From an uncultured Lachnospiraceae bacterium (GTDB taxonomy: Bacteria > Bacillota > Clostridia > Lachnospirales > Lachnospiraceae), in the NCBI GenBank assembly GCA_902783735.1, contig CACZSE010000008.1, positions 1-11,616 on the forward strand: a DNA stretch of 11,616 nucleotides. The letters run 5' to 3'. This document shows, in pieces, positions 6,945 through 11,616 of this stretch. Numbering within the stretch: the first letter of the stretch is position 1; every line of letters starts with the position of its first letter. The notes beneath the pieces were generated by a model. It did no database searches. It saw nothing but the letters and a program-made list of their open reading frames with translations, and was not told the DNA's origin. The position numbers and the translations under genes were made by a program.

Positions 6945-7017
6945 AGCTGCTGACGGGAATCGGACCCGTGACCTCCGCACTACCAATGCGACGCACTACC
7001 GACTGTGCTACAGCAGC
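6945..7017 (-). tRNA. tRNA-Thr, anticodon GGU (reads ACC/ACU)
   Basis: The minus strand folds into a full 73-base cloverleaf. The acceptor is GCTGCTG/CAGCAGC with discriminator T. The D stem is GCAC/GTGC with loop AGTCGGTA. The anticodon stem is TCGCA/TGCGG with loop TT-GGT-AG, giving anticodon GGU (Thr). The variable loop is AGGTC, and the T stem is ACGGG/CCCGT. CCA is not encoded: the next bases are CTTTTTATG, so maturation needs the CCA-adding enzyme. The T loop reads TCCGATT, with C at position 55 (base 6963) where T (pseudouridine) is normal. The gene is convergent with the RND gene. A run of five T follows the 3' end, but no separate terminator hairpin is visible. Confidence 0.95.
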
Positions 7018-7052
7018 TTTTTGAATATGTGTGAGAATCAACTCACCGAATT

Positions 7053-7081
7053 ATAATATCAAAGTAGAGTATCGATGTCAA
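7053..7081 (-). promoter_or_regulatory. Sigma-A promoter of tRNA-Thr
   Basis: On the minus strand, a perfect -35 TTGACA (7081-7076) is followed after 17 bases by -10 TATTAT (7058-7053). The predicted start near 7046 leaves a 5' leader of about 28 bases for RNase P to remove. A 5-bp dyad, GTGAG-TTGATT-CTCAC (7046-7031), occupies the start of that leader. Confidence 0.8.
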
Positions 7082-7104
7082 CAGTTTTAAGGACAAAACG
7101 GCGG

Positions 7105-7126
7105 GTATTTTGTTTAATACTTTTTT
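7105..7126 (+). terminator. Possible weak terminator upstream of the zinc-ribbon gene
   Basis: GTATT-TTGTTT-AATAC forms a 5-bp A/T-rich stem followed directly by six T. It could stop antisense read-through from the RND gene, which otherwise has no terminator of its own in 6913-7104. The stem is weak, so this is tentative. Confidence 0.3.
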
Positions 7127-7148
7127 AAGATTTGGCAGTTTGATATTG

Positions 7149-7157
7149 TGCTATACT
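7149..7157 (+). promoter_or_regulatory. Extended -10 promoter of the zinc-ribbon gene
   Basis: TG-C-TATACT is an extended -10 element about 25 bases before the ATG at 7182. No good -35 lies at 16-18 bases; a TTGGCA at 7132-7137 is only 14 bases away. The predicted start would fall just before the ribosome site, giving a very short leader. This is the best candidate in the gap, not a certain one. Confidence 0.45.
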
Positions 7158-7181
7158 GTTGATGAAGGAGGTATACGAAAA

Positions 7182-7589
7182 ATGAGTGGTTTTTTTGAAA
7201 ATCTGGGGGCTACCCTGGGAAACGGTGCAAGAAATGTAGTAGATAAAACAAAGGATGTTGCGGGCGTGGCTTCCATAAAGGCCCAGATAAGCACAGCACA
7301 GGCAGGGCTTGGAAAGTTATATAAGGAGCTGGGAAAAGCTTATTTTGAAGAGCATAGTGATTCCGATGAGTATGGACCTCTCATGGAACCCATAAGAGAT
7401 GCTTTAAAGAAGATCACAGAGCTTGAAGAAAAGCTTGCGGACGCACAGGGAACTACAAAATGTCCTTCATGCGGTGCACAGGTACCCAAGGACAGTCAGT
7501 TTTGTCCTACATGCGGTGTTCCGATCGATATTGCCAAAGCAGCCGCCGATGCAGAAGATGATTCGAGCAAAGAGATTCCGATAGAATAG
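7182..7589 (+). CDS. Small zinc-ribbon protein of unknown function
   Basis: The product is 135 aa, cytosolic, with no signal peptide or membrane segment. The ATG at 7182 is chosen because AAGGAGG (7165-7171) lies 10 bases upstream; an in-frame upstream ATG at 7110 has no such site. The N-terminal part (1-30) is Gly-rich and amphipathic. Residues about 30-90 are helical, with an Asp/Glu-rich turn near 58-64 and a predicted coiled coil (KKITELEEKLADAQG). A double-CxxC zinc ribbon follows (Cys94, Cys97, Cys108, Cys111), then a short acidic tail. I recognise the general layout of a helical domain followed by CPxCG...FCPxCG from many Lachnospiraceae proteins, none with a role I can name. It stands alone between a tRNA and a terminator, so context gives no function. 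Zinc binding is inferred from the four cysteines. Confidence 0.85.
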   Translation: MSGFFENLGATLGNGARNVVDKTKDVAGVASIKAQISTAQAGLGKLYKELGKAYFEEHSDSDEYGPLMEPIRDALKKITELEEKLADAQGTTKCPSCGAQVPKDSQFCPTCGVPIDIAKAAADAEDDSSKEIPIE

Positions 7590-7614
7590 ATAACAGATTT
7601 TTAAGTGATTAAAT

Positions 7615-7664
7615 AAGGCCTTACGTAAGGATTTGGTATCCTGCGTAAGGCCTTGTTATTTTTA
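7615..7664. terminator. Bidirectional terminator between convergent genes
   Basis: AAGGCCTTACG pairs perfectly with CGTAAGGCCTT, and the stem continues inward to GGAT/ATCC with one mismatch and one bulge (stem-loop 7615-7653, loop TTGGT). On the plus strand it is followed by GTTATTTTTA, and on the minus strand by TTATTTAATC. It therefore ends both the zinc-ribbon gene and the class A PBP gene, whose stop codon lies within the plus-strand T-tract. Confidence 0.88.
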
Positions 7665-10349
7665 TTCGTTGCTTTCTTCCGGCGGCGGCTGAAGCAATGC
7701 CTGCTGGGCAGCGGCTTCTGCGGCAGCCTGCATTTCCCATTGCTGTTGGGCTATGATCGCATCGTGGTTGGGATCGGCAAAGAAGAGAGCATCATGGGAG
7801 CAACGGTGTATACCGTCTTCACCATAAGTTCCTCTTACACCTGTCTGAACCACCTGACCGTCGGCTGTTATCGTCCCCGAACCCTTTGCAACCTTGGGAT
7901 CCTCGGGAAGCGGAAGCTCAAACACACCTTCAACCTTGAAAGGACAGTTTTCACATGCAGGCAGGTGGTCGTATGCACATATAATGCCGGCGTAATGAAC
8001 ATCACATGTCGCTGTGGGAACAGTACCTTCGGCAAAATATTCTGTCTTTAAACAACCGTCACATAATCCCGGTATGGGAAGCTTTCCTGACCTTGAACAT
8101 ACGGTTGCCGTAACAATTCCGGGCGGTGTAGGGAAAGGTTTATCTTCCATGCCTTCGTGAACTTTGCTCATTACCTTTTTCCACATTGTCTGAGCAAGGT
8201 CATGTTCGGCGGTGGATGTCATCTTTCCGTTGTTGTTATCGTATCCTGCCCATGATGTTGCGGTGTAATACGGAGAAAAACCTGCAAACCATACATCGTT
8301 ATTTGCGGTTGTTGTACCGGTCTTACCTGCAACGGTGACATTATCCAATTTACATTTGTGACCTGTACCACCGGTTACAACATCCATCATGGCAGATGTA
8401 AGGAGCCAAGCTGTAGTCTGTTTTAGTACCTGATGCTGTACGGGAAGAGTATTGTCCAGTATTACATTTCCGTCATGATCAACAACCTTTGTATAGAGCT
8501 TGGGCTTGATGTATACGCCCTGATTTGCTATAGCTGCATAGGCTGCATTAAGTTCAATATTGTAAACACCCTTTGTTATACCGCCCAGGGCCAGAGCCTG
8601 TTGAATATCCGTATATACCTTGCCGTTTATGACCCTTCCTGTTTCAAGTGTGGTAAATCCAAAATCAAGAAGATAATCAAAACCAAGCTGCGGAGTAATC
8701 TGAGTCAGCGTTTTAACGGTTACGATATTTAAGCTTTGCTTGATACCTTCTCTTAATGGCTGTATGCCTCTGTAAGAGTCCTTGCCATACCAGTTGCTTA
8801 CCGGTTTTCCGTCATCGTAAGTATAAGGAGCATCATTTTGTACGGTAGCAAGTGTAAGACCGGCACTGTCAAGAGCAGGTGCATATGTTGACAGTACTTT
8901 GAAGGTCGAACCGGGCTGACGGGGAGCTTCGGTAGCTCTGTTGTAGGTTCTTGATGCTGTTTTGGAACCGCGACCGCCGACCATAGCTAAAACGTATCCG
9001 TTTGACTGATCCGCTATAGTAAATGATATCTGAGGCTGTGGTGTCAGTTCTATCTTTTCTGCAAATACTTCATCACCATAGCCCATGACACTTTCTTTGT
9101 ATTCTTCGATAGCGGCATATGCCTCTTCCTGAGAAGAGAAGAGCATATTGAATTTGGGGTTGCTCTCTTTGAAATATTTTTTAAACATTTCAGAGCTGTA
9201 GTTTACTTTATCGCCGTCTTCATTTTCAACAGAGAGGGCATATCTCAGATCCCAGAATGTCTTTTCGGGATAGTTTTCGGGATCGTTATATACCTCATCA
9301 CACAATTTCTGAATATGAGGATCCTGAGTAGAGAAGATCGAAAGACCGCCTGTATAAAGCAATGTATATGCCTGCTGTTCGCTGTAGCCCGTTGCAAGAA
9401 GATCTTCATATACGGCTTCGGTCACTGCATCATCAAAATATGAGTTTACCGAAGTTTCCTCGACAGTACTGTTGTAGTTCTTTATGCGGTCATAAACATT
9501 GTCGGCAAGTGCGGCTTCTTTTTCCTCATCGGTAATATATCCCTGTTCGTTCATATGACGAAGAACCTTGCTCCTACGCTCGGCATTCTTTTCGGGATGT
9601 GAGATAGGGTTGTATCTGCTGGGGTTCTGCGTTATTGCTGCGATAACGGCACACTCGGAAAGATTAAGCTGTGAAACATCTTTATTAAAATATCTCAGAG
9701 AGGCTGCCTGTACACCCAGGGTATTCTGACCAAGGTTGATGGTGTTCATATAGTTTTCAAGTATCTTGTTCTTGTCCATAACCTTTTCAAGCTCAATGGC
9801 AAGATACTGTTCCTGAATCTTACGAGATACCTGGTCTCTGAAGCTTTTTTCCTCAGTCCAGCCCTTAAATACATTATTCTTCAAAAGCTGCTGAGTGATG
9901 GTTGAAGCACCCTGCATTCCTTTGAATTTATTTTTTACACCGTCGGCGACCGCACGGATGATACCCTTGAGATCTATGCCGTTATGTATATAAAAACGTT
10001 CATCTTCAATGGCTACAAAAGCATGCTGAAGATTTAACGGCATCTGATCCAGAGTTACCGGAATACGGTTCGAATCGGTTGCAACAAGTTTTGCAGTCTG
10101 ATGACCTTCGCTGTCATAGATAAATGTTGAAAATCCGGTGGGAGAAACATCAATGTTGGTAATATCGGGCGATGTTGCAATGATCCCTTTAAGTACGCCT
10201 ACAGATCCGCACGCACCGATTATACCCATGGCGATAAAGCCTACGATAGTCATTGCCAAAAGGTAGAAAGTAAGCTTTTTTCCGACTTTCATACTGAAGG
10301 AACGGATCTGATGTTTTCTCTTTACGATCCCTTGTTTAGAATAATTCAT
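7662..10349 (-). CDS. Class A penicillin-binding protein (glycosyltransferase/transpeptidase)
   Basis: This bifunctional peptidoglycan synthase is anchored in the membrane with its domains outside. It polymerises lipid II and cross-links the stem peptides. The start is ATG 10349 (895 aa), because GGAG (10359-10356) lies 6 bases upstream; the ATG at 10361 overlaps that site. A basic N-terminus precedes one TM segment (about 26-48). The GT51 domain (about 90-270) has EDERFYIHNG with catalytic Glu115, GASTITQQ (147-154), RKIQEQ and ILENYMN. After a linker domain, the transpeptidase (about 440-735) has STFK with nucleophile Ser481, SLN (539-541) and KTGTT (676-680). All catalytic motifs are intact. 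The C-terminal 145 residues hold eight cysteines (751-850) and end in an Ala/Gln-rich, then Pro/Glu-rich tail. It is transcribed alone, divergent from an O-antigen-ligase-like gene. It is PBP1/PonA-like; several paralogues usually exist, so no symbol is given. Confidence 0.95.
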   Translation of the reverse strand: MNYSKQGIVKRKHQIRSFSMKVGKKLTFYLLAMTIVGFIAMGIIGACGSVGVLKGIIATSPDITNIDVSPTGFSTFIYDSEGHQTAKLVATDSNRIPVTLDQMPLNLQHAFVAIEDERFYIHNGIDLKGIIRAVADGVKNKFKGMQGASTITQQLLKNNVFKGWTEEKSFRDQVSRKIQEQYLAIELEKVMDKNKILENYMNTINLGQNTLGVQAASLRYFNKDVSQLNLSECAVIAAITQNPSRYNPISHPEKNAERRSKVLRHMNEQGYITDEEKEAALADNVYDRIKNYNSTVEETSVNSYFDDAVTEAVYEDLLATGYSEQQAYTLLYTGGLSIFSTQDPHIQKLCDEVYNDPENYPEKTFWDLRYALSVENEDGDKVNYSSEMFKKYFKESNPKFNMLFSSQEEAYAAIEEYKESVMGYGDEVFAEKIELTPQPQISFTIADQSNGYVLAMVGGRGSKTASRTYNRATEAPRQPGSTFKVLSTYAPALDSAGLTLATVQNDAPYTYDDGKPVSNWYGKDSYRGIQPLREGIKQSLNIVTVKTLTQITPQLGFDYLLDFGFTTLETGRVINGKVYTDIQQALALGGITKGVYNIELNAAYAAIANQGVYIKPKLYTKVVDHDGNVILDNTLPVQHQVLKQTTAWLLTSAMMDVVTGGTGHKCKLDNVTVAGKTGTTTANNDVWFAGFSPYYTATSWAGYDNNNGKMTSTAEHDLAQTMWKKVMSKVHEGMEDKPFPTPPGIVTATVCSRSGKLPIPGLCDGCLKTEYFAEGTVPTATCDVHYAGIICAYDHLPACENCPFKVEGVFELPLPEDPKVAKGSGTITADGQVVQTGVRGTYGEDGIHRCSHDALFFADPNHDAIIAQQQWEMQAAAEAAAQQALLQPPPEESNE

Positions 10350-10355
10350 GTCAGT

Positions 10356-10359
10356 CTCC
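10356..10359 (-). promoter_or_regulatory. Ribosome site that decides the PBP start
   Basis: GGAG lies 6 bases before the ATG at 10349. The in-frame ATG at 10361 shares its G with this site and has only TA-rich sequence in front of it, so the later start is preferred. The difference is four residues. Confidence 0.7.
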
Positions 10360-10365
10360 ATATAT

Positions 10366-10408
10366 GCGCATAACTATACGTTATAGCGCGAAAAACTCCC
10401 CTTTTTTC
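10366..10408 (-). other. Structured leader of the PBP mRNA (two hairpins)
   Basis: Next to the start codon, GCGC-(T)-ATAAC / GTTAT-GCGC folds into a 9-bp stem with one bulged T and loop GTATA (10389-10366). Immediately 5' of it, GAAAAA / TTTTTC closes a loop AGGGGAG (10408-10390). The loop resembles a ribosome site but has no start codon at a useful distance. The leader is about 62 bases from the predicted start site. The first hairpin ends 6 bases before the GGAG, so it may influence translation or act as an operator in DNA form. Confidence 0.55.
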
Positions 10409-10417
10409 CAAATCAGT

Positions 10418-10426
10418 ATTATATCA
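10418..10426 (-). promoter_or_regulatory. Extended -10 promoter of the PBP gene
   Basis: The minus strand reads TG-A-TATAAT, a perfect extended -10. At a 17-base spacing the -35 is only TTTATC (10446-10441), which matches poorly; that is acceptable for an extended -10 promoter. The predicted start is near 10411. Confidence 0.7.
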
Positions 10427-10488
10427 AATAAATATAGGAAGATAAAGGATATTAAACAAATCTTAACATTTTAATGCCAAAAACCGAA

Positions 10489-10517
10489 TTGATAAGCATG
10501 CCTGTAAATGGTAAAAT
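10489..10517 (+). promoter_or_regulatory. Promoter of the O-antigen-ligase-like gene
   Basis: TTGATA (10489-10494) and TAAAAT (10512-10517) are 17 bases apart and match the sigma-A consensus well. The predicted start is near 10524, about 30 bases before the ATG at 10554. It is divergent from the PBP promoter, with the two -10 elements about 86 bases apart. Confidence 0.7.
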
Positions 10518-10520
10518 AAC

Positions 10521-10537
10521 TGTGTATGTACACATAC
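10521..10537. repeat. Palindrome at the predicted start site
   Basis: TGTGTA-TG-TACACA (10521-10534) is a perfect 6-bp dyad. It overlaps a second one, GTATG-TACA-CATAC (10524-10537). It covers the predicted +1 and lies just before the GGGAG ribosome site. It could be an operator or a 5'-end hairpin. Confidence 0.4.
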
Positions 10538-10553
10538 AAGTGGGAGTTGTACG

Positions 10554-11616
10554 ATGAATATCAAAGGCTTAAGAAAAAACATCCTGCAGGATTATCTTAT
10601 ATGGGGCTTTGCCTTTTCGGTTCTTTTAACACTGATAGGCTATGGATGCGACGGATACGCGCAGGTTGTTTTTGCTCTTATTTTCTGTCTCATATCCGGA
10701 TTTATCGGTAATCTTATATTTTTTACTCAGTTTGTAAGAAGATATTTCATATATGTTCTGGCTACTCTTATATGGATGATCTGTTTTGCCGTCAGGGGCG
10801 AAGGATCATTTTCTTTCGGTATGCCTGTTTCCGTACTTTCTGTAATATTTGCGGGCTATTGTGTTGCCATGGAGGGTAAGAAGAGCCTGATGAAAGGCTT
10901 GGGAAAGCTTTGTGTACTCATAGGAGTATTCCTTTTTGTTGCCGTGCTGTGGCATTTTACCGGACAGAATGCGGCGGTAACATATTTTCATGAAGCGGCA
11001 CAGGCTTTTTCTTCATTCAGTACCAAACTTGTGGGAGTATATCTGCATCCGGTAGCCGCAGCATGTGTTTATATCTGCTTTACCTTACTTTGTTTTCTGT
11101 TTATTGAGAACCGGTTTCTAAGGTTTTTGTTTACATTGATCGGAGTGGCGGCCATCTGGATATCTGCTGCACGTTCCGGGATCATAGTTTTGGCCTTCAG
11201 CTTTATATTCTTCTATGCTGTAAGGATCATCAGGCATGAATCGGAAAATGATATCTCACCCAAAACATCCCAAGGTGATAAAGTCATAGCCGCACTTGCG
11301 CTTATCTTACTCATTATCGCAGCGGTGATCGGGCGTGATACCATTGTAATGCTCATAAAGAGGGTACTCTCTGATTTCCTTGGTTCTGAAGGAGCGGGTG
11401 CCAATGCGTCATACAGGATGAGTGCATGGAGATTTATTCTCGAAAAGTTCGGACAAGGCTCATTTGCCGATATATTTTTGGGCAGAGGTTATGAAAGTGC
11501 GACACTCGCAATTGAAGGAGTTCCCGAACTCATGGCCATGAATACGGTAACTCCGTTTGGGGTTAAAAACATATTTATATCAACTCTGTACGATTACGGT
11601 ATATTGGGACTGATCC
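10554..11616 (+). CDS. O-antigen ligase / Wzy-like polytopic membrane protein (3' end outside window)
   Basis: The start is ATG 10554, with GGGAG (10542-10546) 7 bases upstream. The frame stays open to the last base, giving 354 residues with no stop, so the gene is truncated by the window edge. The protein is very hydrophobic, with about nine membrane segments (roughly 15-30, 37-57, 65-81, 88-105, 118-134, 158-183, 187-204, 207-225, 244-261). Features shared with the Wzy_C/O-antigen-ligase family are HP (165-166) in a membrane segment, SAARSG (204-209) with Arg207, a long outer loop after about 265, GRG (310-312) and KNIFISTLYDYGILGL (338-353). In that last motif the family usually has His-Asn; here it is Lys-Asn. 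Family members join or polymerise lipid-linked glycans outside the membrane. In a monoderm this would serve a wall or capsule polymer. Divergence from a PBP gene supports an envelope role. The exact substrate is unknown. Confidence 0.8.
   Translation, partial: MNIKGLRKNILQDYLIWGFAFSVLLTLIGYGCDGYAQVVFALIFCLISGFIGNLIFFTQFVRRYFIYVLATLIWMICFAVRGEGSFSFGMPVSVLSVIFAGYCVAMEGKKSLMKGLGKLCVLIGVFLFVAVLWHFTGQNAAVTYFHEAAQAFSSFSTKLVGVYLHPVAAACVYICFTLLCFLFIENRFLRFLFTLIGVAAIWISAARSGIIVLAFSFIFFYAVRIIRHESENDISPKTSQGDKVIAALALILLIIAAVIGRDTIVMLIKRVLSDFLGSEGAGANASYRMSAWRFILEKFGQGSFADIFLGRGYESATLAIEGVPELMAMNTVTPFGVKNIFISTLYDYGILGLI

Noticed and set aside
6945..7017. tRNA-Thr as an attachment site for an integrated element
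   Set aside because: No integrase, no repeated tRNA 3' end and no change of gene style are visible on either side.
6838..7041. Minus-strand open frame of 67 codons
   Set aside because: It runs through the tRNA-Thr gene and its leader, a common false call over tRNA genes.
7653..8051. Plus-strand open frame of 132 codons
   Set aside because: It is the complement of the PBP C-terminal tail and overlaps the terminator; its composition shows no protein family.
10526..10711. Plus-strand 61-codon frame at the start of the ligase-like gene
   Set aside because: It is in a different frame. The frame from 10554 has a ribosome site, stays open for 1063 bases and encodes membrane segments.

Overview
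The window looks like chromosomal core sequence from a monoderm Clostridia, most likely a Lachnospiraceae relative. The grounds are the Firmicutes gene order cysS-mrnC-rlmB-sigH, AGGAGG-type ribosome sites, TTG and GTG starts, a tRNA gene without encoded CCA, a moderate-to-low GC content, and protein styles typical of that family (the zinc-ribbon protein, the clostridial class A PBP, and an RND permease carrying a heptad-repeat insertion). Genus is not assigned. There is no sign of a phage, an IS element, a plasmid or a CRISPR array.

Layout. Bases 1-2306 (+) hold a translation/RNA operon: the end of cysS (cysteinyl-tRNA synthetase), mrnC (Mini-III RNase), rlmB (23S rRNA 2'-O-methyltransferase) and sigH (sigma factor). 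The first three overlap, and the operon ends at a strong terminator at 2374-2416. Bases 2307-2607 are non-coding and hold that terminator, several dyads and a good sigma-A promoter. Bases 2608-6912 (+) encode one very large RND-type permease (1434 aa). A tRNA-Thr(GGU) gene with its own promoter lies convergently at 6945-7017 (-). A small zinc-ribbon protein follows at 7182-7589 (+). A bidirectional terminator at 7615-7664 separates it from a class A penicillin-binding protein at 7662-10349 (-). A 204-bp divergent promoter region then leads to an O-antigen-ligase/Wzy-like membrane protein from 10554 (+) that runs off the window; the true frame is open to the last base.

How the parts relate. 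The left operon is housekeeping: tRNA charging, rRNA processing and methylation, and a transition-phase sigma factor. The right half concerns the cell envelope: an exporter, a peptidoglycan synthase, and a probable polymer ligase or polymerase divergent from the synthase.

The most interesting item is the RND permease. Its first periplasm-equivalent loop carries an insertion of roughly 345 residues made of two equal 11-heptad helical arms. Each arm has Leu/Ile at one core position and Gly/Ala/Ser at the other (Alacoil-like). Between them, in the middle region of the hairpin, lies a canonical EF-hand calcium-binding loop. No adaptor (membrane fusion) protein or outer-membrane channel is encoded nearby, so the insertion may be a self-contained extracellular stalk that responds to calcium. 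That is an inference from sequence only.
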